In this document: piece by piece, positions 46,922 through 57,571 of the stretch
How the letters are laid out: every line of letters starts with the position of its first letter
How positions within the stretch are numbered: position 1 is the first letter of the stretch
DNA from: Flammulina velutipes
Taxonomy: Eukaryota > Basidiomycota > Agaricomycetes > Agaricales > Physalacriaceae
Direction: 5' to 3'
DNA length: 64,000 bases
Assembly (NCBI GenBank): GCA_011800155.1
Contig: CM022370.1
Location: 3,472,001 to 3,536,000, forward strand
The notes under the pieces: generated by a model
The model's database searches: none
What the model saw: the letters and a program-made list of their open reading frames with translations, nothing else
What the model was told of the DNA's origin: nothing
Made by a program: the position numbers and the translations under genes

Positions 46922-48248
46922 TCAATCGCTAAGCACAAGCTTCTGGTGAATGAGAGACTGAAGAAGGGAAGCAGAGAGCCCTCCATCTTGCCCAGACGGA
47001 TCGAGCACTCTAACGCTTTCTTCATCCCGACGAGTTCCATCCGCATGTTTTGCCGCACCCGATATGTGTACTACGCGTGCGCAAGTAGAGTGTATTGCGA
47101 TCAAGCTGGGGTTGGACAATTCGAGGGTAGCGTTCGCAACTTCGCATACCTTGACCGCCTCCGGATCGAGAGAAAAGGTGACCTCACGGGGGGCGTCATG
47201 CAGATCGGATGCATACAGCTCACTGCTGAAGCAGATCTTGTAGGTGTTGATCTTGGAGCCGTGTTAGAGGAGTGGCATGTCTTTACGAAATGGAAAACAG
47301 ATTCACCTTCCCGGGGACAAGATCGAGCCAGAGATTGAGAGTGTCAAAAGACTCGCGAAGGCACATGCTAATAGTGAGGACGTTCTGCATGCTGTTGACT
47401 TTGTCTCCCACTAATTGGTCTGCCATGTCGCCTAAGCCAAATATTGAGAGGATCGCCAAGGGTGTTTTTCCGGGCTAGTAGATTGAGTTCAATCCAAGTG
47501 AGCGGTCGGAAAAGCGACGTTTACCTCTTTATCATTATGTTGTGTAGGCTTGGGGAAGATATACGCACACTGCGTGAAGATAGTGCGGAGGCCTTCTGCT
47601 TCGACGCGTTGTGATAACACGGGTACCCTATATATCGACATGCGGTCAAGTATACCTGTAAGCATACACCGATGACCGTCTCTAAAGAGAGCCTGACGCA
47701 GGGAGGATGTTCAGTAGCAGTAATGCGTACCCAAAAAATATGACGCACAATTTTCTTGATCTCCTTGTTCGTTTGGCTCGCCTGTTTTATGAGGTCGATT
47801 GTATCGATTGTGACGGCCTCAGACGAGGAAGGGGAAGGCGGGGAATATGATGACGAATAATCATCGTTTTGGCGGACTGCACATGCCTCCAAGTCAGAAC
47901 ATGAAAGCTGCCAGACAAACGAAGAAAGGGGTACACACAGAGTCGCATGAAGCTATTGCGATATGTCAGACCTAAAGCATAGATCGCATCGACACCGGTG
48001 TCAGCGCAGGATTCTATCTCTGTTAAGATGTGCATATAAGGAATCAACCCAAAAGGATTCACATCCTGGTGTTCCCAGAGATCAAGCAGCAGAAATCCGA
48101 GAAGACGAGTAGCTATCAGAGTGTCGTTGTATTTGGTTGCTTGAGACTGCGCTAGGCGTTCGGCTTCAATAAGAGCTGGCCAGATACTAAGGCCACGGCT
48201 ATCCAATGGTATTGCGGAGAGCACTGGCAGAGGAAGGGCAGTCATCAT
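46922..48248 (-). CDS. Diverged HNH_2-like paralogue lacking both signature histidines
   Basis: Same plan as the three genes at 0.2-5 kb. MMTALPLPVLSAIPLDSRGL and LIATRLLGFLLLDLWEHQ match their exon 1. An acidic Ser-rich linker follows (SPPSPSSSEAVTIDTIDL). The core is ALFRDGHRCMLTGILDR, then FTQCAYIFPKPTQHNDKE. The second core exon is VNSMQNVLTISMCLRESFDT, followed by YKICFSSELYASDLHDAP, AIHSTCARVVHISGAAKHAD and the end LIHQKLVLSD. Where the family has CCHI it has CAYI, and where it has DLH it has CLR; only the Asn remains. So the fold is kept but cleavage is unlikely. It lies about 42 kb from the array, on the same strand. Confidence 0.72.
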
Positions 48249-48579
48249 TCAGATTGTTCAGACAAGAACTTGGATGAAAGTGATATGTTCCCACGCTTGA
48301 TCGTAAACCAGATTCGGTACCGAGCGATTTTGGTATATAGGGTCTTCAAGTTCTCTATCCTGCTGTACATGGGTACGAGTCTTGAATTCGTCTTTGCCAC
48401 CAATATTCAACTCCCAACTTCGACATGCGCATAGCCGAACTGCCCATCATGTTCAACGTAAAGCCTGGTTCCTCTGCGGAAATCCTCTGGCCCGGAAGGT
48501 ATATAGTATCCCGTTATATTGCGTATTACCGTAGAGACCCTCCCGACAACGAGAAAACTGAGGATAATCAATCAGCAAG
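48249..48579. other. Intergenic region
   Basis: This is the promoter side of the HNH_2-like paralogue and the 3' flank of the membrane protein gene. A TATA-like gtatatag lies near 48330. Nothing coding is recognised. Confidence 0.4.
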
Positions 48580-50885
48580 CTAAGCAGTTTTCTGTGATTC
48601 TTCATAGTAATCCAAGTTAGCAAATACATCGCCCGACGCAGGCCGATATCTGTCAAACAAAACCAAGTCAGTAAGAACATCCCTTGCTCGGAAACAACAA
48701 TGCCCACCTTATCCTAAGTTCATCTGGCCCATAGGCCGCCATAATAACCGGTAACGCACTCTCCCGCATAAGCCCAACACTCTCCACAACGGTCCACTGC
48801 TTCCTCTCCTGACCCTCCTTCAAATCAGTCTTCACGCCCAACAGCCCCACCGCCAACGCAGCCATCACCAAACTCGCGCAAAAAGCAATACCCGCACGCC
48901 ACAGGTTGATCTCCAGCCTCGCCGCAGTGCCTACAGTCCAAAACACAGCCTGCGACTCCTCCGCTTCGGCTGTGACGTGGAAGTCTTCACATTCGGAGGC
49001 AAAGGCCAGCATCGGTCCTTGACATCGGCGCCAATAGTTGTAGAGGTAACTCGCTGTGAGGCGCTCGAGTTTGTCTTCTACAGCATCGATCGTAACGGGA
49101 CCGTCTGACTCCATGTCGAGGAGAGCTTTCTGAAGGAGGCTCTCTACAGGGGCAGAGCCTGGAGTAGGCGTCCAAGTGATGAGGAATTGACGATCCACCG
49201 TACTATCGCAAACACCATCCCATTCGAAAGGTGACGAGAATCGCTCGGCCGTCTTCTCAGGAGGATCGTTTGTGCTGATCAATGAGCCTTTCTGCGATAC
49301 CGTCACTTGAATCTCGCTACTGTGCATCGTGCAGCCTATCACTTGTAGGTAAGCCGAGACGCCGTCCGATTCATCATCATCATCTTCGTCCCATGGAGGG
49401 TGGGGAATGAATGTGAACTCCTCGGCCCATCCGGGTGAGCCATCTGTATCATGGATCAATAGTTCTGGATCACTCGTCGCGAGGACGAACACCACTTGAT
49501 CATGTCCAATGGCACCTTCTCCTGAAAAGAACCACGGTTGTAGTGCGACCTTCGCTAGAATAAAGGCTCAATGCTGTGCACGACGCGATATCGAACACTT
49601 ACTAGGTAAACTGTCATCGAACTTGTCTTTTGCCCATGGGCTAGTGATAAACAACCCTGGGACGCTGGGGTCCCAATATGGGGGAGCGGGTAGCGACACG
49701 TTGAACCAGACGGGATGATATCCTTGTCGTATGTTGTAAATGGGGGAGGAACCATCGAAGTGGATGATAGATGTCTCAGCCAGGCTGGTCACATCATCGC
49801 TACCAGGAGGAAGAAGCAGGACTTCTATCCCAACAGTGGCACGCTCGGGTTGAGTGCACTCCACGTTGACGCGGGTGCCATTTATGCGAGCTAAACCCTA
49901 CTGATTAGAGGCTAGAGGACGAAATTGTATGAACTACTCACCAGACTCGAATCCGAGCATTGTGGCGATTGGAATGTCGTGGACGATGTTCCCATGTAAG
50001 CCAGGCCACGAGGTATCATTGATTTTGGGCAAAAACATCTCTTCGCGTGCAGCGCGCCATAGTCGGCGATCGACGAGCCAGTTGGCATCGTCTTTGTCAG
50101 ACGCCTCAGTGCCATAATTACCAACATGACTGGCGGCAGAATAGCCGATATTTTCGGCCTTGTAAGCGACTTGATAGAGATTCACTCCTGCACGGTGTTA
50201 GTGATGAAGAAAGTGCAATGCATGGGAGCCTACCAAGTATGGCTGACGCGCTGAGCTGAAGGATGGCACCACAAAGGAGATATAGAGGGATGCCAAGGTA
50301 AACAGATCGATGTCTGGGATATAATTTATTGGTTGATGAAGGTTTCGAAAACCAGTTGAGGACAGCTGCAGGGAGGCCCGACCATGCTGATAAAGTATCG
50401 TTGAGTTGCTTTAAATTATGGGCTGAAAGTTGAGAGTCAAAACAGGTAGATGAGATGCAAACAGGAGTGCCTACGATGACGGATAGCTGAGTCTACTGCC
50501 ACGGTACGAGTCGCCTCGTACAACAAAAGAACGACGCCAGTAAAGAAGGCCTGGAGGCCCAGAGTCAAGTAGCTTGCCAAGTGTATGGCCTGTCAGGTTA
50601 TAAGCGTGACTAAACGGAACAATTGAACGCCAAACGCACCTGGCCAGCGTTCACTTCGATGCCATGTTCCATCCTAAACGCACCCGAAACAAGTAGGGAG
50701 CCAGTTAGCGCGAGTATCGACGCGTGGAATACGTGGACCAGGACAATTCTTTTTGACACCCGCCTGGGTAAGGGGGTCGCGGTAGTGGGTATGTCTCCAT
50801 TAAGGGTGGCCGAGGAAGAGGAGGAGAGCCTGTTGTTTTCCGGTTTATTGACGGATCCAGAGTCGCTGCCAACGAGTAATACCAT
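48580..50885 (-). CDS. Multi-pass membrane protein with a large loop, basidiomycete-specific hypothetical
   Basis: The start MVLLVGSDSGSVNKPENNRL leads to helix 1 (VHVFHASILALTGSLLVSGA), then AIHLASYLTLGLQAFFTGVV. A linker exon has HNLKQLNDTLSAWSGL, followed by RSVYLGIPLYLLCGAILQLS. A long soluble region is rich in acidic residues and NxS/T sites (KINDTSWPG, WFNVSLPAPP, PHPPWDEDDDDESD). The last helix is LWRAGIAFCASLVMAALAVG. The C-terminus after a final intron is YRPASGDVFANLDYYEESQK. All seven or so exon joins keep frame. The layout suggests a plasma-membrane or endomembrane protein with a glycosylated loop. I know no function for it; similar hypothetical proteins are common in mushrooms. 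Confidence 0.75.
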
Positions 50886-51347
50886 CAAGAATACTCAGTC
50901 AGTGCATGACCTCGTCTGCGATCCGGTGGCGAGCAATGGTGGTGGTAATTGGTTAAGGAACAAAAGATGACGGGGGGCAGGTCGGGGCCTCGGAGGGATC
51001 GGTCCGTTTAAGGGCGCTCGCCGCGTTGGTCGCCGCATATTGTGGCGCCTCCTGACGCTTACATTGATGAATCTCATGGTACAGCGTCTTTTTGAAAATG
51101 ATTAAATCCCCGCAAAATAGCACCGTCATTCAACATGTAAATTATAGAGCAAGCAACAGGCATGTTGTCGATTTAACGCTATCCTACGTACATACAACAC
51201 CAGGGGCTCAAAATGTCGGAAGGGAGTGAGTGAGACTCGGAATCCAGTGCGTCTGTGCAGGCTCCATGGCCTTTAGGAGGAATAGAGAGGGTGCACCAGT
51301 ATCATCTGTTCAGCATCGGTCCAGTAGCACTCCAAATCTCGAATGTG
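50886..51347. other. Intergenic region, possibly with the last exon of the F-box gene
   Basis: This is the promoter side of the membrane protein. From about 51348 down to 51208 on the minus strand, a 46-nt intron (gtaacaca..gaacag) followed by DDTGAPSLFLLKAMEPAQTH and a stop at 51208 could extend the neighbouring F-box gene. Confidence 0.35.
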
Positions 51348-52223
51348 TTACCCCCTTTTCATAGTCAAAGATTCCAACATCGGCATTCGCAGAGCACCGT
51401 CAGCCAATCCCGCCCCATCCCTGCAAACAACTGTCAAAGAGCGCAAGTTCCTATTCTCCAACGGCGACTGTCCAAGCGCCTTGCGAAACTCACACCGAAA
51501 CTTGAGCTCCGCCGACACCAACACGTCCATATGCATAAGCAACGCTCTGAAGCGGTCAAGCTCCCCGGGATAGATCCAAAGGGTCACATCCGTCAGTTGG
51601 TGCCACGGCAGCTCGGTCTGCGCCGCGATGGCTCGAAAGCCTATAGTAGCTCGCACCTGACGTAGCTGGGGAGCTTTCGAAAGTGGCGTAGTGAGCATGG
51701 GATAATCCTCATCCGCGGGGTCGCGTGCGTAGTCGCAAGAAACGCGAAAGCTCTCCAAAGATGTAAGTTCTGGAATGGCATCCTCTTTGTCTCCTGTTAG
51801 GAGAAGGACGTTGGGGAACTCGCCGGAAAGCGAGAGGGTCCGCCATCGTTGGCAATGCTGGAGAAGGATTTGTATCTTTATGTCGTAGGGCCTAGCGTAA
51901 GATGGATTTAGGTCGTTATGGACGGAGACGTGGAGGAGCTGATCTTGAGAGCGGGAGATGAATAGACGGAGGATGGATCTAGTCCGTTCGGATTGTTTGG
52001 AATCCACATGTACGTGGATGTAGGACCATAGGTGGGGAAGGGTGAGAAGACATTGGCGCCAGCGTGAACAGACCTTTGAAAGTACCCAAAGAGGGTGATT
52101 CCGGATATCAATGCTGCTGATGCGTGGCTGCGCAGCCGCCACCCGCGGGGGTCTATGCACTGATTCGTAGATTATGGAGGACAATATCTCTGAAATCAGT
52201 TCATTGGGAAGATAATCGTTCAT
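51348..52223 (-). CDS. F-box-like protein
   Basis: The F-box MNDYLPNELISEILSSIIYE is followed by WVLSKVCSRWRQCLLTLPHL and WSYIHVHVD, the standard basidiomycete F-box-like opening. Leu-rich stretches follow (CQRWRTLSLSGEFPNVLLLT, IPELTSLESFRVSCDYARDP, LPWHQLTDVTLWIYPGELDR). The frame stops after MPMLESLTMKRG, giving 291 residues, shorter than the roughly 450-550 usual in this group. Either it is truncated or a further exon follows in the downstream gap. Presumed SCF adaptor. Confidence 0.75.
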   Translation of the reverse strand: MNDYLPNELISEILSSIIYESVHRPPRVAAAQPRISSIDIRNHPLWVLSKVCSRWRQCLLTLPHLWSYIHVHVDSKQSERTRSILRLFISRSQDQLLHVSVHNDLNPSYARPYDIKIQILLQHCQRWRTLSLSGEFPNVLLLTGDKEDAIPELTSLESFRVSCDYARDPADEDYPMLTTPLSKAPQLRQVRATIGFRAIAAQTELPWHQLTDVTLWIYPGELDRFRALLMHMDVLVSAELKFRCEFRKALGQSPLENRNLRSLTVVCRDGAGLADGALRMPMLESLTMKRG

Positions 52224-52533
52224 AAGAAGTCGAAAGAACGTTTCGGCTCCAGAGCGTGACGTATTCTAGAGTCAAAGCGCGATAAAGCACTGGCGAATGC
52301 GTAAGAACTTGCAGTGCCAGTGGTGGAGAGGAGCAAGAAGGCGGATAACGCGGCCCGGAGAGATCGTGGCAATGAAAATACGATTGAACCTTTACGTCTC
52401 TTTTTTCCTTTTCCTTTTTTGTTAATGCGTATCGATGCCGGATTGATAATGTAAATAGTGTAGTAAGATAACTCGATACGCATGGTCCGAGTCGCCCATA
52501 AAGTTGATCGATATCTACATTTATGCTAGAACA
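52224..52533. other. Intergenic region between an F-box gene and an APH-like gene
   Basis: No gene. The block ttaatgcgtatcgatgccgg near 52421 recurs as aacgcgtatcaatgccagcc near 54646, so the downstream flank was duplicated with the APH-like gene. Confidence 0.45.
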
Positions 52534-53489
52534 CTATGCCCTTGACTTGTGTTTGCGTATCGACGGCTTGCGATAGCCATCCTCGTTCAGCTCTATAACA
52601 AACATCAGTTAAAATTTCCTCTCAGGTATTTATAAGGTAACATACGGAGTGTGGGGTCAGCCGTCATCCACAAAAGAGAGGAAGCCACAGCCAGGGAGAA
52701 CACATTAGAACTCGAAAGGCCCAAGGCCGTGGCCATAACACCAGTCCTATCCTTCGAAGACAGTGCATACGCTGCGAAAGATTCCGGCAGCACCGCTATA
52801 TCCCCGAAATCCATCAGGACCGTATTCCCGTGCTCGTCGACACCAAAGTTGCCAGAGTCCATGTCGGCCTGCATGAACATTAAGCGTTCGCCGCTTAGAA
52901 TGACAGGTTCCAACTTTGGCTCGACCGATGGCGGACGAAATCTAGTCATCGCCTGGTATAGATTAGCCATTAGTTGATGTTCGAGAAAATATAAGCACGG
53001 ACGCACCCTCGCTATGTAACGTTCAAGAGCCTCGATGCTCGAGAAAGCTAGAGGCGCAGTAGAGTCTAGGAAGAAGCGATGCCGGATGAGCCCGCCCCCT
53101 AAGGGACCAAAGACATGGCCTGGAGGAGCTGGAACTGAGGAAAGCCATCTGAGAGCCTCTATTGTCCTCTCGGCGAGGTCTGGCGGGGCCTTCGCGAGCG
53201 GGATATACTCCATGACCATATACATCGTTATTTGATCTTCAAAGTAGTGTTTCACCTGGGGAATCCGTGGCGTGCAAGGAATATCTGGGTGAGACCGTGC
53301 ATACTCGAAGATGTATTCCAGGGTTGCAAGTTCAGGCAATAGAGATTTGGGATTTCCGAACTTGACGAAGTATTCCGTTCCGATAGAGATGTGGTTTCGG
53401 TAGCCACGTTCCTTCCAGTGCCCTTCCATGTGTTTTGTACAAGTGTCCACGATGGAAGCCTCGAAAGCAGATTGTTGGGTAGGCGGCAT
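52534..53489 (-). CDS. APH-like phosphotransferase family protein, copy 1
   Basis: Kinase-like fold of the aminoglycoside-phosphotransferase superfamily; fungal substrate unknown. It starts MPPTQQSAFEASIVDTCTKH, with GTEYFVKFGNPKSLLPELAT carrying the likely ATP-binding Lys. MYMVMEYIPLAKAPPDL is the hinge. A 54-nt intron after RYIAR joins to AMTRFRPPSVEPKLEP; it has no stop, but copy 2 shows it is an intron. The catalytic loop is MQADMDSGNFGVDEHG, where Gln-Ala-Asp stands for the usual His-Gly-Asp. The metal site is LMDFGDIAVLPESFAAYALS. A second intron leads to LNEDGYRKPSIRKHKSRA and the stop at 52534. An upstream in-frame Met at 53540 was rejected because copy 2 starts at the equivalent of 53489. 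Confidence 0.78.
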
Positions 53490-54736
53490 GGCAGATGAGT
53501 TTGGATGAGTGTGACCATGTTGCCGAGGATGAAGGTGCATGGTAGAGGATCAGAGGGGAAGTTGAATGAGATAGACAACGCCCTAGAAGAAGTTAAGGAG
53601 GATCGACAGGATGACAAGATTCTGATGCGTGACAATTGTACGGACGTGGTAGAGGGTCGAGTCAGGCAAGCGGGCGCAGATACGTGAATGAGGGTACAGA
53701 GAAAGATAAACAGGTGAAGTCAACAAGGGACCACGACGTCCAGTATAAAAAAGCAACGGGGATGGAAGCAAGACAAGGGAAATATTCAGCCGGCTGCAAC
53801 TTCGGAAAAAGATTTCCCACGCTAACCATAAAGACGCTAGACCTTCGAACCACCTCCAAGCTCCCATATTGTTCCACAGCCGCGTGGGAGCACATAGTTT
53901 CTTCTTGCAGCTCATTACACGTTGTCAAGATACGAAAACGACAGCACTTCTTCCTGGACGTTTGTTTATTCGGCACTAGTCAGCACGTAGTACGATACGT
54001 GCAAAAAGACAATGGCAAGGTTCCCCTTCCCCAGAGCTCTGATCTCATCCACCACGTAGTATGTCCGGCACCTCCCCATCCGAGGGATCGTATAGGACAT
54101 CTTCAGAGTCAGAGGTAGGTCATCATCGTCTATCGTCTATCTATATACCATTATTACCATACTTACCGATACCTTCTTCATACCGGCCCGGGGAGGCAAT
54201 AGCAGGTGGCTAAGGAAGCGTGTGTAGTCCGGGTTGTTCACAGTGGCTTCGCTGTGGTTGCCTATTAGCATGGGGGAGTATGCGACATTGTAGCACATTC
54301 GTCTCAATGGTACAGTTTGACGGCAATACTGTTATTACTATGTGCGATTCTAAGCATGTGGTGAAGGGTATGACAGATTGGGGCAGGGGAAGAACGTTCT
54401 GCGGTGCTCGGGTGGCGAACAACGACTTCAAGAGGTCATGACTGTTATTGGGAAGATAGGTTCAGTTTGGAGTTTTTGGTGAGAACCCGGTGTGGCGCGC
54501 ACTTTAGACCGTCTTGAATAGTGATCACCGTCGACAAAAGCAGATCAAAACACTGGTACTGGTCCGAAAAAATAAAGAAAATGATTTGCACGACATGTAA
54601 CCATTCTCGGTGGGACCAGTAGTAGATGAGGCTTCGTTTTATCCAACGCGTATCAATGCCAGCCGTTTCGAAAAGTAGTGTATTGGGACAATTTGATACG
54701 TATGGTCATATCGATACCTAAATTTATGTTAGAACA
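53490..54736. other. Spacer between the two APH-like genes
   Basis: It holds the promoter of copy 1, an RNase H-like relic (54298-54441) and the duplicated 3' flank of copy 2. A short + strand frame at 54062 (MSGTSPSEGSYRTSSESE) ends at a good donor (gtaggtc) and could be a first exon of the relic gene. Otherwise nothing is recognised. Confidence 0.4.
54298..54441 (+). pseudogene. RNase H-like fragment
   Basis: The frame reads FVSMVQFDGNTVITMCDSKH then VVKGMTDWGRGRTFCGARVA and NNDFKRS. It aligns with the RNase HI gene at 46 kb (VVISDSEYVVKAMTSYVFQW ... RRPVVNMYDLKRL): the DSxxVVKxMT core and the spacing to the xxDxKR motif agree. The N-terminal Asp and Glu strands are not found in frame upstream, where stops occur, and nothing follows. 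It is read as a relic of a gene copy on the opposite strand to the intact one. Confidence 0.45.
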
Positions 54737-55690
54737 TTATGTCCTTATCTGGCGTTTGCGTAAGGGCTCCTTGCGATAGCCATCCTCATTCAGCTCTATA
54801 ACAAACATCAATTACTTGAAATCCCGTCTCAGGTATTAGTAACGTACTTAGTGTGGGGTCAGCCGTCATCCACAAATACGAGGAAGCCACCGCCAGGGAG
54901 AACACGTTAGAACTCGAAAGGCCCAAGGCCGCGGCCATAACACCAGTCCTGTCCTTCGAAGACAGTGCATACGCGGCGAAGGATTCCGGCAACACTGCTA
55001 TCTCCCCGAAATCCATCAGGACCGTACTCCCGTGCTCGTCGACACCAAAGTTGCCGGGGTCCAAGTCGGCCTGCATGAATATTAGGCGTTCGCCGCTCAG
55101 AAGGACAGGTTCCAACTTTGGCTTGGCCCATGGCGGACGAAATCTAGCGAACACCTGGCATAGATTGACGATTAGGTGATGTTCGAGAATTATAAGCACA
55201 GACGCACCCTCGCTATGTAACGTTCAAGAGCCTCGATGCTCGAGAAAGCTAGAGGCGCCTCGGATTCGAGGAAGAAGCGATGGCGGATGAGCCCACCCCC
55301 TAAGGGACCAAAGACATGGCCTTGAGGAGCTGGAACCGAGGAAAGCCATCTGAGAGCCTCTATTGTCCTCTCGGTGAGGTCTGGAGGGGCCTTCGCAAGC
55401 GGGATATACTCCATGACCATATACAACGTCATTTGATTTTCAAAGTGGTGTTTCACTTGGGGAATCCGTGGCGTACATGGGATATCCGGGTGAGACTGTG
55501 CATAGTCGAAGATATATTCCAGGGTTGCAAGTTCAGGCCATAGAGTTTTAGGAGGGCCGAACTTGACGAAGTATTCCGTTCCGATAAAGATGTGGTTGCG
55601 ATAGCCACATTTCTCCCAGTGCTCTTCCATGTGTCTTTTACAGGTGTCTACGATGGAAGCCTCGAAAGCAGATTGTTGCGTAGATGTCAT
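54737..55690 (-). CDS. APH-like phosphotransferase family protein, copy 2
   Basis: Tandem duplicate of copy 1, about 2.2 kb away on the same strand. MTSTQQSAFEASIVDTCKRH and GTEYFVKFGPPKTLWPELAT open it. HVFGPLGGGLIRHRFFLESE is nearly identical to copy 1. The first intron, after RYIAR, contains a stop in frame and so must be spliced; VFARFRPPWAKPKLEP follows. The catalytic loop is MQADLDPGNFGVDEHG, again with Gln-Ala in place of His-Gly, and the metal site is LMDFGEIAVLPESFAAYALS. The last exon after a 53-nt intron reads KLNEDGYRKEPLRKRQIRT, stop at 54737. Both copies look intact. The shared Gln-Ala-Asp shows the change predates the duplication. Confidence 0.78.
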
Positions 55691-57571
55691 TGTAGGCAGA
55701 AGACCTGGATGATGAAACGTAAGAGGAATTAAGGTTACTGCGCTGCCGAGGATGACAACGGGCGAGCAGGTTGTGTGTGTGGTAGAGGATTAGAGGAGAC
55801 TAGCTTGGTTGAAGGCGACAGACAACACCTTATAAGCAAGGGAAGGATGATGATGAATGGCAAGAAGAGAGACACGACAATACACATAGGGTAGGGATTC
55901 AGAGGAGATAGGCAAGTGAGCGCAGATAATTACTCGAACAAGAGAAAGATAATGGCGGCCAACAAATCGGGAAAGGAGGGAAATTTCCCACGCTCACCAA
56001 ATGACCGTTGACGTTCCCGAAAAGGATATCTGATCAAGAAGAATTCAAAGAAAGTCGTAGCTCGCTCTATATTGTTTAAATTCTTTAGTGACAATGAATA
56101 AGGATGGCATCCAAGTAAACTTGTGGTGGTGGTGAGTGCGCCACAATTTTTGTGCTGGTGGTACTCAATTTTTTTTACTGATCGGACATCCCTTTTAGGA
56201 GGTATATAATTCTAAAACGGCGAAATTCCGAAAACGAAATGATTTAAGCTCCGCTCATGTATCGAATCTAGGTTCTTCGTCTAGCTATAGGACGTTCGTT
56301 GCGCCAATTTCCTACCTATCTGTGATCACCTAATTTCATTCTATGATGCGTCTACACCATCTGCAGTCTCCTCGATATTTTTCCTTGTCGTGGCCCAGGC
56401 AAGAGATTTGGTGTATATCCTCATCGGGTGCAAAAAATTGTCTAACCAGGCGGATCGTCTGCATCGACCTTGATACATGTTTAGGCGCCTGTATACAAAA
56501 ATTCAGCTACATAGCACACTATACACTGCTTGGATTTTGCCTGATTTTCCGTCATATTGTTTTATTTTCATATGCTCTAGTAGCAGAAAGAATGTAGTCA
56601 CAGTAAAAGGACCCCGAGGGCAACATTGAATCACTGTGACGTCGTCCAGTCACGCGAAACCAATGTTGTCAAAACCCATCTCTCTCGCCGCGTTCAAATT
56701 GTCTCTGTATTGTATAATATACCTTTTTTAATTAGACACCATATGGCGGTAATATACAGTAATTACGAGCAGTATTGAGCGGGCTATGACTTTTTCAGTT
56801 GCTGAACCCTGTTGATCAGATATCCCTTTTGGGAAACGGTATACCTCTTCATTCCGAGAAATCAGGTATATCTTCGAAGCAAGTCGTTATATTGTGTATC
56901 TTTTACTACATTTGACGATAGATTTTATTTCATTTGCTTTGAACGAAGTAGGGGTACTTACTCGCCTATGGACTTCGACGGTACAAACTAATTGGAATAC
57001 AATCACGACGCGGACAGGTTGCCCAAGGAGGCGTGAGGTCCAGATGGTTTACACTGGTTACGATGTGGCCGCCGATTAGGGAACTTCTGACTTTGCACTT
57101 GATACTGTTATTCATTTCACGGTACAGCTGACAACCTGAGGATGTGATGCTCCACAGCGCCAAATCCGTGCAGCTCAGATTAAGAAGGGATAATGAACGG
57201 AAATTAACAGGAAAAAAAACTGATGTTGAGTGAGTGGTAAAGTAAAATTCAAGCACTGTTTTTCGAAGCATTCAAGCCAAACGTGGAAGGATCGTGAGGA
57301 GGGCGGTCAATGCCGAAAAGAGAAATAGTGATAGAAAGGGTCCAGGCTTTGATCGAAATAGCATAACGCGAACAATAATGTTCTTCGACATTCGACGTCG
57401 ACGTCGACGTCGTCAATCAACCGTCCGGCGTCGAGCAGGATATCACGATTTGGCCGCATTAAATAGGTGCGTCTGTTGATCACACGACTGTTGACAATGA
57501 CGCCAACACCACATTCGGGTTTCAGCCTTTACCATTAACGACGACGCACGACGACAACGACAACGAGCACC
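55691..57571. other. 1.9-kb AT-rich intergenic region
   Basis: The first 250 bases (cgatggaagcc- and gtagaggattagagg-type words) resemble the promoter of APH copy 1. Short frames in 56.3-57.3 kb do not look coding. A palindromic repeat, gacgtcgacgtcgacgtcg, lies at about 57398-57416. No gene is recognised. Confidence 0.45.
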
